Notes: generated from the letters alone by a model not told the origin. A stretch of 64,000 nucleotides of DNA from Klugiella xanthotipulae (GCF_006716695.1 NZ_VFPN01000001.1:124001-188000); one strand, 5' to 3'; positions 31,213-41,025 are shown, counted from the stretch's first letter. Translations and numbers: made by a program.

Positions 31213-31287
31213 TGGCTGGGGTACCTGGACTCGAACCAAGAACAACTGAACCAGAATCAGCCGTGTTGCCAATTACACCATACCCCA
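31213..31287 (-). tRNA. tRNA-Gln (anticodon CUG), CCA encoded
   Basis: Cloverleaf on the minus strand: acceptor TGGGGTA with TACCCCA, anticodon arm GCTGA/TCAGT around TTCTGGT (anticodon CTG), T-arm CTTGG-TTCGAGT-CCAGG. Discriminator G at 31216 and an encoded CCA (31213-31215). It lies beside gltX and at the right edge of the island. Confidence 0.95.
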
Positions 31288-31322
31288 TTGGCTCAGAATC
31301 GCTCCCGAACCAAGACACAACT

Positions 31323-32297
31323 CTATCCCATGGAAGCGGCAATCGACAAACCGAGATCGGCCCGGATCAGGGAGACGTTGATCCGGTTCGACACACGGGC
31401 TCCCTCACCGGCCGCAATGAGCAGTTGCTCCGGGCCGGGCGGGGTGATGTCACCGGCGGCGTAGATTCCGGGGATACTCGTCTCGCCGTTGGCGCGAACC
31501 TCCAGCAGGCCCCAGCGGTTGCGGCGCGGCACAAGGTCGCCCAGGTAGTCGGTTGACGCGTTCCAGCGCGGGCGCACAAATCCGCCGCGGCACTCGATCA
31601 CAGTGCCATCCGTCAGGCGCACGCCGGTCATCTCACCCTTCTCCCCCTCGATATCCTCAATGGGGCGGCGCTCTAGCGTGACCCCGGAGACCTCAAGCAG
31701 CTGCTCCTCCTCGGGCGTGACCGTGTCGGCACCGTTGGTGAAAAGGGTGAGGTCCTGCGTAAAGGGGGTGAGCTGAAGGGCACGGTCAAAAACATCCGTC
31801 GTCTCGCCGATGACGGCGAGCGGCCATCCGGTCTTCTCGTAGGCGTCGCACTCCACGCAGCTGTGCAGAGCCGTGCCGTAGTACGCCCGCAGGCTGGGAA
31901 GGGCGGGCAGCTCTTCTACCAGACCTGCGGCCACGAGCACAAAGCGCACCGTGATGTCCTGGTCGGGGGCACCACGCACACCCTCGGCCACCACGCGGAA
32001 TCCGGCCGTATTGTCCACATCCTCGTCACCGCTGAGGGGGGTCACCGCGGTAACCGTCGCCTGGGCAAACGTGGCATTCTCGTAGGCCTCGAACTCTTCG
32101 CGGCCCAACCGACGCAGCTCCAGCGGCGGTGCCCCGTCTCGCGTGATGAAGCCGTGCGAGCGTAGGGTCGCCGCGTGCCGAGGGCGGTTGCTGTCCAGGA
32201 TAATCACCTGACGGTTGGCCCGCGCCAGGTTAAGCCCAGCGGCGAGGCCCGCGGGACCGCCACCGATGATGGCGACGTCAAAATTCCACTCAGTCAT
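31323..32297 (-). CDS. FAD-dependent pyridine nucleotide oxidoreductase (thioredoxin-reductase-like)
   Basis: A 324-residue flavoprotein of the TrxR-like fold. The FAD-binding [18 protein letters not shown] is at the N-terminus, a CxxC ([11 protein letters not shown]) falls where TrxR has its redox disulfide, and the C-terminal FAD motif is [18 protein letters not shown]. The NADPH-binding glycine motif in the middle is replaced by [12 protein letters not shown], which lacks the usual GxGxxA, so electron donor is uncertain. ATG 32297 has GGAG at good distance and overlaps the gltX stop by 4 bp (gltX upstream). Confidence 0.88.
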   Translation of the reverse strand: MTEWNFDVAIIGGGPAGLAAGLNLARANRQVIILDSNRPRHAATLRSHGFITRDGAPPLELRRLGREEFEAYENATFAQATVTAVTPLSGDEDVDNTAGFRVVAEGVRGAPDQDITVRFVLVAAGLVEELPALPSLRAYYGTALHSCVECDAYEKTGWPLAVIGETTDVFDRALQLTPFTQDLTLFTNGADTVTPEEEQLLEVSGVTLERRPIEDIEGEKGEMTGVRLTDGTVIECRGGFVRPRWNASTDYLGDLVPRRNRWGLLEVRANGETSIPGIYAAGDITPPGPEQLLIAAGEGARVSNRINVSLIRADLGLSIAASMG

Positions 32298-33820
32298 GAT
32301 TGTTCTCCGTGTTGTGCGGCACATCGAGCCAGACGCGCGAGCGTCTCCCCACGGCCCAGGATGTCCATTGATTCAAAGAGCGGCGGTGATACTCGCCGTC
32401 CCGAGGTCGCGACGCGCAGCGGCCCGTAGGCCACGCGCGGCTTGAGGCCGAGCCCCTCGATGAGGGCAGCGCTCAGGGCGGCCTGGAGGGGCTCCGCTGC
32501 CCACTCCTCCGCACTGATCGCCTCAAGCGCCAGAATTGACGCCTGGAGAACCTCGCCCGTGTTGGCGGGCAGAGTCTTGACAGCATCCGCCTGGTAGGCC
32601 AGGGCCTCACCGGGGATGAAGAAAAAGCCGAGCATATCAACCGCCTCGCTGAGGACGGTGATGCGCTCCTGGATGAGCGGGGCCGCCGCCACCACAATCG
32701 CGCGCTGCTCCTCGGTTACCGGCTCGCTCAGCACACCACCCGCCACCAGGTACGGGAGAATGCGCTCAACGAAGTCATCGGGCGCGAGCAGACGGATGTG
32801 GTCACCGTTAATCGAGTCGGCCTTCTTCTGGTCGAAACGGGCCGGGTTGGGGTTAACGTTGACAACGTCAAAGGCCGCAACCAGCTCATCCACGCTGAAA
32901 ACATCACGGTCGGGCGCGAGCGACCAGCCGAGGAGCGACAGGTAGTTGATGAGGCCCTCCGGAATGAAACCGCGGTCGCGATGGTGGAACAGATTTGACT
33001 CGGGGTCACGCTTGGAGAGCTTCTTGTTGCCCTCACCCATCACGTAGGGCAGGTGACCAAAAAGCGGGACAAACGTGGTCAGCCCGATGTCGATGAGCGC
33101 GTGGTAAAGCGCGATCTGGCGGGGCGTTGACGAGAGCAAATCCTCCCCGCGCAGCACATGGGTAATGCCCATGAGGGCGTCGTCAACCGGGTTGACCAGG
33201 GTGTAGAGGGGCTTGCCGTTGGGGCGCACCACAACGAAGTCGATGGTCGAGCCGACAGGGAAGGTGATCTCGCCGCGGACGAGGTCGGTGAAGGAGAGAT
33301 CAACGTCCGGCACCCGCAGGCGCAGGGCGGGCTCGCGGCCCTCCGCCCGGAAGGCCGCACGCTGCTCCGCCGTGAGGTCCCGGTCGAAGTTGTCGTAACC
33401 GAGCTGCTTGGGGCGGCCGACAGCCACGTTACGCGCGTCGATCTCCTCGGCATTCGAAAAGCTCTCGTAGACGTGGCCCGACTCGATGAGACGGTCGATG
33501 ACATCCCGGTAAAGATCGCCACGCTGCGACTGGCGGTACGGCGCGTGGGGGCCGCCCACGTCAACGCCCTCATCCCAGTCGAGGCGCAGCCAGCGCAGGG
33601 CATCAAGCACCTGCTGGTAGCTCTCCTCGCTGTCTCGCGCTTCGTCGGTGTCCTCTATCCGGAAGACAAAGGTGCCGCCCGTGTGCCGGGCGTAGGCCCA
33701 GTTGAATAGTGCCGTACGCACGAGCCCCACGTGGGGAGTCCCCGTGGGGGACGGACAAAACCGTACCCGAACGTCGCTACCGGCGGCCGTGGAAAAGGGG
33801 TGCATAGTGAGGTCAGACAT
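32294..33820 (-). CDS. gltX: Glutamyl-tRNA synthetase
   Basis: A class-I aminoacyl-tRNA synthetase that charges tRNA-Glu. The HIGH-type motif is [12 protein letters not shown] and the KMSKS-type motif is [17 protein letters not shown] follows the first. Length (508 aa) is normal. The open frame continues to 33853, but homologous sequence and AGGA favour ATG 33820 ([10 protein letters not shown]). Translationally coupled to the oxidoreductase. As the genome probably lacks GlnRS in its core set, it may also charge tRNA-Gln, via GatCAB; this is family knowledge, not seen here. Confidence 0.96.
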   Translation of the reverse strand: MSDLTMHPFSTAAGSDVRVRFCPSPTGTPHVGLVRTALFNWAYARHTGGTFVFRIEDTDEARDSEESYQQVLDALRWLRLDWDEGVDVGGPHAPYRQSQRGDLYRDVIDRLIESGHVYESFSNAEEIDARNVAVGRPKQLGYDNFDRDLTAEQRAAFRAEGREPALRLRVPDVDLSFTDLVRGEITFPVGSTIDFVVVRPNGKPLYTLVNPVDDALMGITHVLRGEDLLSSTPRQIALYHALIDIGLTTFVPLFGHLPYVMGEGNKKLSKRDPESNLFHHRDRGFIPEGLINYLSLLGWSLAPDRDVFSVDELVAAFDVVNVNPNPARFDQKKADSINGDHIRLLAPDDFVERILPYLVAGGVLSEPVTEEQRAIVVAAAPLIQERITVLSEAVDMLGFFFIPGEALAYQADAVKTLPANTGEVLQASILALEAISAEEWAAEPLQAALSAALIEGLGLKPRVAYGPLRVATSGRRVSPPLFESMDILGRGETLARLARCAAQHGEQS

Positions 33821-33865
33821 CACGCTAATCCTAAACCAGTCGGCGCGCACCACCGGGATACGCCC

Positions 33866-34531
33866 CTAGCGAGCGGGAATTGTGATGCTACTGGTATCCT
33901 CGGGGCGCTCCCCAACCTCGGGGTCTGCGGGTGCGGCCATCCCCTCCTCAGGCACGGATTCCCGCACCCGCAGGAGGGGGATCGTGCGCGAACAGAGCGG
34001 GCCGATCAGCAGCGCAAACGCCACCGTGCCCGCCCCCACATTGCCACCCATCAGCCAACCGGTGCCGAGCACCGTGACCTCCACAATCGTGCGGCCCACC
34101 CAGAGAGGCCAGCCGGTGCGGGTGTGGATGCCCATCATCAGGCCATCCCGCGGGCCGGGGCCCATCCGCGCCCCAATATAGAGGCCACTCGCAACCGCAA
34201 GCAGCAGGAGACCGGCGGCAAACACGAGGATCCGCAGCCACAGTTCCTCGGGATGCGGAATCAGCCACAACCCCAACTCCATCGACAGCGGCACCAACAC
34301 AATATTGAGAATCGTGCCCACTCCCGGCCTCTGCCGCAGCGGAATCCAGATCAGCATGACACCGGCACTGATAATGAAGGTGAGCCAGCCCATCCCGAGC
34401 CCGGTATACCTGTCCCAGCCCTGAGCGAAAACGGTCCAGGGGTCCACACCAACCCCCGCAACAATCATGAGGGCGCAGGCAATGCCGTAAAGAAAGAGGC
34501 CAATGAGGAGCCGGAGGGAACGAATGAGCAT
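33866..34531 (-). CDS. YczE family membrane protein
   Basis: An integral membrane protein of about 221 aa with five helices, of the YczE/YitT-like family; conserved pieces are IVAGVGVDPWTVFAQG, GMGWLTFIISAGVMLIWIPL and GARMGPGPRDGLMMGI. YczE proteins are typically encoded beside a MocR-family regulator, exactly as here. Transport of a vitamin-like or other small molecule has been suggested, without proof. Start at ATG 34531 favoured over 34567, which would run through the operator. Confidence 0.85.
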   Translation of the reverse strand: MLIRSLRLLIGLFLYGIACALMIVAGVGVDPWTVFAQGWDRYTGLGMGWLTFIISAGVMLIWIPLRQRPGVGTILNIVLVPLSMELGLWLIPHPEELWLRILVFAAGLLLLAVASGLYIGARMGPGPRDGLMMGIHTRTGWPLWVGRTIVEVTVLGTGWLMGGNVGAGTVAFALLIGPLCSRTIPLLRVRESVPEEGMAAPADPEVGERPEDTSSITIPAR

Positions 34532-34549
34532 AAATGCAATCCAATAATA

Positions 34550-34592
34550 AAAGTGGCTTGTCTGCAAGATACCAATAAGCCTAAAGTGGCTT
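34550..34592. promoter_or_regulatory. Direct-repeat operator and leaderless promoter of yczE/MocR
   Basis: AAAGTGGCTT occurs twice, at 34550-34559 and 34583-34592, 33 bp apart (three helical turns), each preceded by CAATAA (34542-34547, 34573-34578). On the plus strand a -35 TTGTCT (34558-34563) and a -10 TAAAGT (34582-34587), 18 bp apart, place transcription start at about the ATG 34595, so the MocR mRNA is probably leaderless. The right repeat covers the -10. MocR-type regulators are known to bind direct repeats in their own divergent promoters. Confidence 0.7.
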
Positions 34593-34594
34593 TT

Positions 34595-36073
34595 ATGACG
34601 ATTGCTGCCCTCTCCGCCCGCGCACTGGGCACCATGCTTGCCGACTGGCGAGACACTGGCCCCGCCTACGTGGCCCTCGCCGAGCGCATCTGCCTGCTCA
34701 TCGTGGACGGCCGCATCGCCAGCGAGACTCGACTACCCGCCGAGCGCGAGCTGAGCGAAACCCTCCAGCTGAGTCGAACCACGGTGTCCTCTGCCTACCG
34801 CACCCTGCGCGAGCGGGGCTTCCTGCGGAGCACCCAGGGCTCCGGGAGCGTGAGCCAAATCCCCGCAGGTCAGGAGGCACGCGGGGCCACGCCGCGCGGC
34901 CTCGAGGCCGCCCCGTACGACCTCACCACCGCATGCCCACCACCCTGGCCGGGGTTGCGGCAGCTCACCGAGCGCACGCTCGCCGAGCATCCCGAACTCT
35001 TCACCGAGCACGGCTACGACCTGCTCGGCACCCCCGAGCTGCGGGCGGCCATCGCCCGGCGCTACACCGAGCGTGGACTGCCCACCGAGCCCGAGAACAT
35101 CATGGTAACGGTGGGGGCCCAGCACGCAATCGGCCTCCTCAGCCGAACCCTGCTACGGCGGGGCGACCGCGCCCTGATCGAAAACCCCAGCTACCCGCAC
35201 GCCCGCGACGCACTCATCGCAGCCGGCGCGCGACTCACCCCGCTGCCGGTCTCGACCGATGATCCGACCATAGGAGGGGAGGCGGGCTGGGATGCCGACC
35301 AGGCGGTCGCCCTCTTCCGCCGCGCCTCCCCCGCACTCGCCTACCTCATCCCCGATATTCACAATCCCACGGGCCTGTCGATGCCACAAGAAACGCGCGA
35401 ACGAATCATCCGCGCGGCCGAGCACGAGGGCACGACGCTCATCGTTGACGAGACGACAGCCGAACTATCGCACACGGCCGGGCCTTCACCGCTGCCATTC
35501 GCCGCGAGCGCTCCCCCCGGGCGGGCCGGCCACATCATTACTCTCGGCTCGATGGGTAAGACCGTCTGGGGCGGGCTGCGCGTCGGCTGGATTCGGGCCA
35601 CACCGCACCGCATCCGCCGTCTCGTAGCAGCCCGACCGGCACACGACCTGGGCACACCAACCATCGATCAGTGGGTGGCGATGACCGCCCTGGACTCAAT
35701 CACGGACATCCTGCTCTACCGGTCAGAGCAGTTGGCCGCCACCAACGTAGCGATGCGAGCCGCCCTCGCACACCACCTCCCCGAGTGGACGCTCTCCCCC
35801 GGCCGGGGCGGTGTCTGCCTGTGGGCCAACCTGGGCGCACCGCTCAGCACCGCACTCACGATTGCGGCCAGTTCCCACGGGCTCCTCCTGACAGCCGGGC
35901 CACGCTTTGGCCTCGACGGAGCCTTTGAGCGATTCCTGCGCGTGCCACTCAGTATGGAACCACAGGAGGTGGAGCCCCTCATCGTGGCGCTCGCGGGGGC
36001 CTGGCACGCGGTCTCGGGTGGCCGCCGGGCGGCCGAGGACCCCCGAGGCTTCCCCCGGATTGATGTGGTGTAG
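34595..36073 (+). CDS. MocR/PdxR-family PLP-dependent transcriptional regulator
   Basis: A 492-residue protein with an N-terminal GntR winged helix (about 15-85: YVALAERICLLIVDGRIASETRLPAERELSETLQLSRTTVSSAYRTL) fused to an aminotransferase-fold effector domain. The PLP lysine is in LGSMGKTVWGGLRVGW, and IPDIHNPTGLSMP matches the AT-fold motif. It has no Shine-Dalgarno; the start at 34595 follows the promoter at once, so the longer upstream frame (through yczE on the other strand) is not coding. It probably controls yczE and itself, responding to PLP or an amino-compound adduct. Confidence 0.9.
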   Translation: MTIAALSARALGTMLADWRDTGPAYVALAERICLLIVDGRIASETRLPAERELSETLQLSRTTVSSAYRTLRERGFLRSTQGSGSVSQIPAGQEARGATPRGLEAAPYDLTTACPPPWPGLRQLTERTLAEHPELFTEHGYDLLGTPELRAAIARRYTERGLPTEPENIMVTVGAQHAIGLLSRTLLRRGDRALIENPSYPHARDALIAAGARLTPLPVSTDDPTIGGEAGWDADQAVALFRRASPALAYLIPDIHNPTGLSMPQETRERIIRAAEHEGTTLIVDETTAELSHTAGPSPLPFAASAPPGRAGHIITLGSMGKTVWGGLRVGWIRATPHRIRRLVAARPAHDLGTPTIDQWVAMTALDSITDILLYRSEQLAATNVAMRAALAHHLPEWTLSPGRGGVCLWANLGAPLSTALTIAASSHGLLLTAGPRFGLDGAFERFLRVPLSMEPQEVEPLIVALAGAWHAVSGGRRAAEDPRGFPRIDVV

Positions 36074-36085
36074 CGCGGTCTACAC

Positions 36086-37234
36086 CTAGCCGCGGCGCAC
36101 CAGATTGCCGCCACGGACCCTGCGGCGCACGCGAGCAGCCCACCCCTCAACAGCACCCACCGCACGACCCACTGTGGCATCAAAAAAGCGATACCACTGA
36201 CTCTTAAGCCCCACCTCAATCACCCGGTGGACAGCGTAGGCCAGCACCACCATGCTGAGAATCAGGCAGGGGAACACCAGCCACTGGTTCTCGTTGGTGG
36301 CGAGGTGATTCAGCACCATATACCCGATGCTGGCGTGCAGCAGGTAGATCGGGTAGGTGAGTGCACCAACGAACGCCGAGCCCGGGAGCGTCCACGACGA
36401 GACGCGCCTCGACAGGGTGAGCAGGAGCATCCCGTAGATCAGGGCGATCAGGCCCACCGTAACGACGGTGGGCATGGGGGTAACGGTGTCACGAGCCTGA
36501 TTAAAAGCCTTGGTCAATTCGAGCGGAATAACACCCATAAACGAGGCCAGGAGCCCCGCGATTCGCAGAGGGCTCCACCCGCTCTGACGGATACTGGCAA
36601 TGATTGCGCCACCGGCGAAGAGAAAATAGTAGCCGCCGAGAAAGTCGATCTGCTGGGCATGGCCGGGCGCACGAAGGGTGACCAGCAGCATCCCGATAGA
36701 CCAGAGGGGCATGAAGGTGCCCAGCCACGCGGTCTTACGGAAGAAGACAAAGAGGCCCACGAGCGCGTAAAACTTAAGCTCGAAAAGGAGCGTCCAATAG
36801 ACTCCGTCCACCGGATTCTCGCCCCACCAGGTGGGCACCATCGTGAGGTTGGCGAGCACCTGCGGACCCGTGACAGCGAGTTCCCCCGTGCCCCAGAAGG
36901 CGGCGATAGAAGCGGTGATGAGCATGGCCACCCAGAAGGCGGGGTAAAGCCGCACAAACCGTCCGACCGTAAACGACCTGGCCGTCTTTCCCGATACAGA
37001 CTGAACGATCACAAACCCGCTGATCAGGAAAAACAGATCAACACCCAGGTAGCCGTAGCGGATGGCGGCGGGAACGGGCGAGAGATAGTCGAGGCTCGTC
37101 ACCCGACCCGAAGCGATACCGCTGAAGAAGTAGTGGAAGAGCAGCACCCAGGCGGCGGCGGCAAACCGGTAGTAGTCCACAATCTGAACGCGTGAGGACC
37201 GCCCCGCAGATATCTCATTGGCCGCTCTAAACAC
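36086..37234 (-). CDS. Acyltransferase 3 family membrane protein
   Basis: A 382-residue membrane O-acyltransferase with ten or so helices. The N-terminal signature DYYRFAAAAWVLLFHYFFSG carries the catalytic-type His, and RYGYLGVDLFFLISGFVIVQS is the family R-x10-G...F motif. Such enzymes acetylate or acylate surface polysaccharides, peptidoglycan or lipids. It ends 12 bp from the convergent MocR gene. No partner gene fixes the acceptor. Confidence 0.9.
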   Translation of the reverse strand: MFRAANEISAGRSSRVQIVDYYRFAAAAWVLLFHYFFSGIASGRVTSLDYLSPVPAAIRYGYLGVDLFFLISGFVIVQSVSGKTARSFTVGRFVRLYPAFWVAMLITASIAAFWGTGELAVTGPQVLANLTMVPTWWGENPVDGVYWTLLFELKFYALVGLFVFFRKTAWLGTFMPLWSIGMLLVTLRAPGHAQQIDFLGGYYFLFAGGAIIASIRQSGWSPLRIAGLLASFMGVIPLELTKAFNQARDTVTPMPTVVTVGLIALIYGMLLLTLSRRVSSWTLPGSAFVGALTYPIYLLHASIGYMVLNHLATNENQWLVFPCLILSMVVLAYAVHRVIEVGLKSQWYRFFDATVGRAVGAVEGWAARVRRRVRGGNLVRRG

Positions 37235-37308
37235 TGCACCTCCGTCTCTGGCATATGGTCATCCCCAACGTGACAGCATAGTCACTTCTCTGGGGAGATC
37301 CTGGGGGG

Positions 37309-38619
37309 TCACGCAGTCGAGGACTCGACCGGGGCCCCCGAAGCCCCGTCGAGTCGGTCAATCCGGCGGAGAGAGACCGTGATGCGGGCGATCACCAGCA
37401 CAATCAGGAACGCCACCCACGAGAGGCCCGCAAACCCGATAAGGCTGAGCACAAGCCCCGCCCCGGCCGCGGCAAGCGCCCCGCTACCGTTCATGACGGT
37501 GTCGGCGATTCCCTGCCGGGCGGTACCCTCACCCGTCACCGCGTTCTGGGTCAGGAGGGCCGCCCCGGCAACCGTCACAGCGCTCCAGCCCAGCCCCAGC
37601 AGGATGAGCCCCACCTGCACCACGGGGCTGTCTGCGGGGCTGAGCCCGGTGCAGAGGAGAGCCGCGGCGAAGATCACACACCCCAGGGAGATGACCCGGG
37701 CAGCTCCCCAGCGATCGCTGAGCAGACCCCAGACGGGCGCGCAGACGAACATACCGGCGATATGCAGGCTGATGGTGAGGCCCACCAGGCTGAGGGAGCC
37801 CCCGTGCTCGCGCAGGTGCACGGGGGTCATCGCCATCACGGAAACCATGACGGCGTGCGCGAGCGCAATCATGGCGATTGCAGCGCGCTGACGGCTAATG
37901 CGGGTGGCCAGGGTGGGCTCGGTAGCGGGCGCAACACCCCCGGCACCGTCAGCAGGCTCGAACCGCCGCTGCGTGGCGAGGCTGTGCGCGGTGAGCAGCG
38001 GGTCGGGGCGCAGAGCCAGAGAGTAGAGGACGGTGACGGTCAATTGGGTGACGAGAGTGAGGAGGAAGGTGCCGGTGAGGGGAGGCATCCCGAGCGCTGT
38101 CCCCACCAGGTCACCGGGAACGAGCAGATTGGGGCCGATAACCGACCCAACGGTCGTGGACCACACCACAATCGAGAGGTCACGCCCCTTCGTCGAGGGG
38201 CTGGCCAGGTCGGCAGCGGCAAACCGTGATTGCAGTTGCACGGCGGAGGCCGAACCCATGCAGGCCAAGCCCGCCAGCAACAGCCAGAACTGACCCCACA
38301 CAGCGGCGGTCACGACGAGGACAACCCCGACCGCGGCAACCAGGCTTCCGATACTAAGGGAGACGCCGCGGCCGCGGCGGGAGGCAAGACGCGCGAGCGG
38401 AAACGCCACGACAGCAGCCCCAAACGTGGTCATGGTGGCGGCCATCCCGGACCACGCCGGATCACCCGAGATGGCGGCGGCGAGAAGGGCACCCACCGAC
38501 AGGGAGGCACCGATGCCCAGGCCCGCGAGAACCTGTCCGATAATGAGCACTCCGAGAGTGCGACGCTGAAGTGCGACGACCGCGGCAGGATCGACGGGGT
38601 GGATACGCGCGGCGGTCAC
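37309..38619 (-). CDS. MFS transporter
   Basis: A major-facilitator protein of about 436 aa with 12 predicted helices in two halves and the usual charged loop between them (AGGVAPATEPTLATRISRQR). The long open frame reaches 38673, but a GTG at 38617-38619 forms a GTGA overlap with the LysR stop (38616-38618), suggesting coupled translation; this start is an inference. Substrate unknown. It is downstream of the LysR gene on the same strand, so LysR may regulate its own operon including this exporter. Confidence 0.85.
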   Translation of the reverse strand: MTAARIHPVDPAAVVALQRRTLGVLIIGQVLAGLGIGASLSVGALLAAAISGDPAWSGMAATMTTFGAAVVAFPLARLASRRGRGVSLSIGSLVAAVGVVLVVTAAVWGQFWLLLAGLACMGSASAVQLQSRFAAADLASPSTKGRDLSIVVWSTTVGSVIGPNLLVPGDLVGTALGMPPLTGTFLLTLVTQLTVTVLYSLALRPDPLLTAHSLATQRRFEPADGAGGVAPATEPTLATRISRQRAAIAMIALAHAVMVSVMAMTPVHLREHGGSLSLVGLTISLHIAGMFVCAPVWGLLSDRWGAARVISLGCVIFAAALLCTGLSPADSPVVQVGLILLGLGWSAVTVAGAALLTQNAVTGEGTARQGIADTVMNGSGALAAAGAGLVLSLIGFAGLSWVAFLIVLVIARITVSLRRIDRLDGASGAPVESSTA

Positions 38620-39635
38620 CGTGACACCGCGGAGGCGAGGGAAGGCTGAGCCGCAAAGGGAGTCAGCGACCACGCGGCGGGGTCGAGGGCACGGCAGGCC
38701 GCACGGGTAGCGGTGATGGCGGGTACATCGCTGGCGCTCAACGGACTGACGAGGCTGATCACGCGGTGCGTGTCGCCCTCAATCGGCAGGAGAACCACGC
38801 GCGAAGGAAACGCCTTGGCGGCAAGAACAGAGAGCTGTGGGACGAGGGCGACGGCAAACGAGGCAGCGACCATGCCCATGACGGCGACCATGTTATCGGT
38901 CTCGTGACTAATCCTCGGGATAAATCCGCTCGACTCGGCCGCAGCGACCAGATGACCCCGGCAACGGAGGCAACCGGCGATCCAGGTGTCCTCTGCCAGG
39001 TCATTCAGCCGCACGCGATCACGCGTGGCGAGGGGGTGGTCGGCGGGCAGTGCCACGCGCACCTCCTCGCGCCAGAGGTGCTCAATGCGCAGACCCGGCA
39101 GTGTGTCACCGACGAGGCCGACGCCGTCACCCGGGTAGCTGAAGGTGAGGGCGGCATCCAACTCTCCATTACGAACCGCCTCAATCGCCTGGGGCGGTTC
39201 GAGTTCACGGTAGTGGGTGGTGAGACCGGGGTGGCTGTGACGGATGCTCTGGAGCAGTTCAGGCACGATGACTGCCGAGGCGGAGGGGAAGGACGCGAGA
39301 CGCAGGCGACCGCTGCGCAGGCCCACGAGGTCGGAAATTTCGGCGACGGCACCCTCCAACTCGGCCGTAATCACCCGGGCATGCCGGGCAAGGATACCGC
39401 CAGCCTCGGTCAGCCGCACACCCCGCCCCACCCGCTCGACAAGGGGAATACCGAGGCGCGTCTCGGCATTCTTAATCTGCTGGCTCACGGCAGGCTGGCT
39501 GAGGTGCAGCAGCTCGGCCGCTGCGGTGATGGAGCCGGTGACGCTGACGGCGTGCACGATGCGCATCACCCGGCCGTCAATGCTGTCCGCCGTGGGAGGG
39601 GTGACGGCAGGGGCGGGGGTGAGAGACATAAACAT
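38616..39635 (-). CDS. LysR-family transcriptional regulator
   Basis: A 339-residue regulator. The winged HTH is in AVSVTGSITAAAELLHLSQPAVSQQIKNAETRLGIPLVERVGRGVRLTEAG (about residues 30-80), followed by a LysR substrate-binding domain with the usual PxAVxxA pattern at its end; four Cys are unusual in CLRCRGHL near the ligand region. A second Met (39629) could also start it. It is divergent from the class-V aminotransferase gene and cotranscribed with the MFS gene: probably it responds to a metabolite made or consumed by the aminotransferase. Confidence 0.9.
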   Translation of the reverse strand: MFMSLTPAPAVTPPTADSIDGRVMRIVHAVSVTGSITAAAELLHLSQPAVSQQIKNAETRLGIPLVERVGRGVRLTEAGGILARHARVITAELEGAVAEISDLVGLRSGRLRLASFPSASAVIVPELLQSIRHSHPGLTTHYRELEPPQAIEAVRNGELDAALTFSYPGDGVGLVGDTLPGLRIEHLWREEVRVALPADHPLATRDRVRLNDLAEDTWIAGCLRCRGHLVAAAESSGFIPRISHETDNMVAVMGMVAASFAVALVPQLSVLAAKAFPSRVVLLPIEGDTHRVISLVSPLSASDVPAITATRAACRALDPAAWSLTPFAAQPSLASAVSR

Positions 39636-39868
39636 AAGATATTGGTTGGCGACGAGACATCCAAATTACTAATACATTCTGAGGAGCCCGGCCAGGCACC
39701 CTCCACTCCGGGTGAGAAAAGCTCACAATACCGAGAAATAATCGTCGATGTGTGAGGAAAAGTCACCCGAGGTGCGGGGAGAGCGGCCCTTCATCCATAA
39801 GGGAAGAAGAGAGTGGACATAAGAAATATGCTCTTAACTAATGTGTGGTCCGCTTCTAGACTGACCTC
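39636..39868. promoter_or_regulatory. LysR/aminotransferase divergent promoter region
   Basis: No gene. CATAAG occurs three times (39633-39638, 39795-39800, 39818-39823), the last as a loose inverted repeat with CTTA, ATAAG-N9-CTTA at 39819-39836, near the T-N11-A form of LysR sites. A -10-like TAGACT lies 9-14 bp before the GTG start at 39869, consistent with a leaderless or very short leader. Confidence 0.35.
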
Positions 39869-40975
39869 GTGAGTACACCAGTGACAAGCTCCCTCACCGT
39901 GGCCGAGGCAGGAACACACTTCCCCCGCCGCCCGGGATACCTCTCAGCGTGCACCATGGGCGTACCCACCCACGAAACCTCGGCGGCCCTTCACCGTGAC
40001 CTGGACGCCTGGTGCTCCGGCTCGGCCAGTGCCGCAACCTACGGTCAGGCCGTCGAGGACAGCAGAGCCCTGTATGCCACGCTCGTCGGGGTTGCCCCGG
40101 AGGCCGTCGCAACGGGATCGCAGACCTCCTCACTCGTATCAATCATCGCGGCCGGGATGCCCGACAACGCCGAGATCCTGTGCGTCACGGGCGACTTTAG
40201 CTCGGTGGTGCATCCCTTCGTGCAGCAGGCACACCGCGGCGTAACCGTGCGCTTCGCAGAACTTCACGACCTGGCCGACGCGGTCACGGATGCCACGACC
40301 CTCGTGGCGTTCTCACTCGTCCAATCGGCGACAGGTGCGGTGGCCAACAGTGACGCCGTGCGCGAGGCTGCGGCCCGTCACGCAGCACTCACGCTGTGCG
40401 ACCTCACCCAGGCGGCCGGCTGGCTGCCCGTCAACGCCGGAGATTTTGACGCAACCGTGTGCCACACCTACAAGTGGCTGTGCTCACCGCGGGGCGCTGC
40501 TTTCCTCACGCTCAGCCCGGCCCTGATCGAATCTCTTGTACCCATCGCCGCGGGCTGGTACTCCGCCGACGATGTGTGGTCGAGTTGCTACGCCACCCAT
40601 ATGCCGCTCGCGAAGACCGCCGGGCGTTTTGACGTCTCGCCAGCCTGGTCGGCCTGGGTGGGTGCCCGGGAAGCGCTGACCTTCTTTAACCGGCTCGACC
40701 TGGCAGCGGTACGCGAGCACTGTGCGGGGCTGGGTGATGAGCTGTGCCGCGGACTCGGCATCGCGGAGGCGCACAGCGCAATCGTCACCTGGCCCGACGC
40801 CGACGCGACGCGACTGGCGGCGCTCACTGCGGCGGGCCTCACGGCATCCGGCCGGGCAGGTCGCGTACGGGTCGCGTTTCACCTGTGGAACACGCGGGAA
40901 GATGTGGCGGCCATACTGGCCGCCGTGCACGGGGAGGCTGCGGGTGATGCGGCCCGCTCGGGCACCCTCCGCTAG
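39869..40975 (+). CDS. Class V aminotransferase-fold PLP enzyme
   Basis: A 368-residue protein related to kynureninase/cysteine-desulfurase-fold enzymes. The N-terminal GYLSACTMGVPTHETSAAL, the aspartate in LCDLTQAAGWLPVN and the PLP lysine in CHTYKWLCSPRGAAFL are clear. It is divergent from the LysR gene and starts with a GTG. Length is short of kynureninase. Substrate unknown; amino-acid lyase or aminotransferase activity fits best. Confidence 0.85.
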   Translation: MSTPVTSSLTVAEAGTHFPRRPGYLSACTMGVPTHETSAALHRDLDAWCSGSASAATYGQAVEDSRALYATLVGVAPEAVATGSQTSSLVSIIAAGMPDNAEILCVTGDFSSVVHPFVQQAHRGVTVRFAELHDLADAVTDATTLVAFSLVQSATGAVANSDAVREAAARHAALTLCDLTQAAGWLPVNAGDFDATVCHTYKWLCSPRGAAFLTLSPALIESLVPIAAGWYSADDVWSSCYATHMPLAKTAGRFDVSPAWSAWVGAREALTFFNRLDLAAVREHCAGLGDELCRGLGIAEAHSAIVTWPDADATRLAALTAAGLTASGRAGRVRVAFHLWNTREDVAAILAAVHGEAAGDAARSGTLR

Positions 40976-41025
40976 GGTATTGCAGGCACCCCTCACGCAT
41001 CACGCCCACCAGCGGAAGGACTCCC

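Larger units (their letters stand above)
24400..31215. mobile_element. Decayed genomic island ending at tRNA-Gln
   Basis: Evidence for an island: IS3 relics at the left end, a strongly AT-rich gene block (25.3-29.2 kb) in a GC-rich genome, an integrase pseudogene and an excisionase-like HTH gene at the right end, and a tRNA-Gln whose 3' end faces the island. The orientation is the one expected after integration into a tRNA 3' end. I could not find a second copy of the tRNA 3' end at the left side, so the left boundary is approximate and the mechanism is inferred. Confidence 0.5.

Noticed and set aside
33731-34594. N-terminal extension of the MocR regulator through yczE
   Set aside because: The extended frame is low-complexity, Pro/His/Arg-rich and antisense to yczE; the GntR domain and promoter place the start at 34595.
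38620-38673. The long N-terminal start of the MFS transporter (38673)
   Set aside because: It would overlap LysR by 58 bp and adds a non-conserved stretch with no ribosome site; the GTGA overlap at 38616-38619 is more economical.
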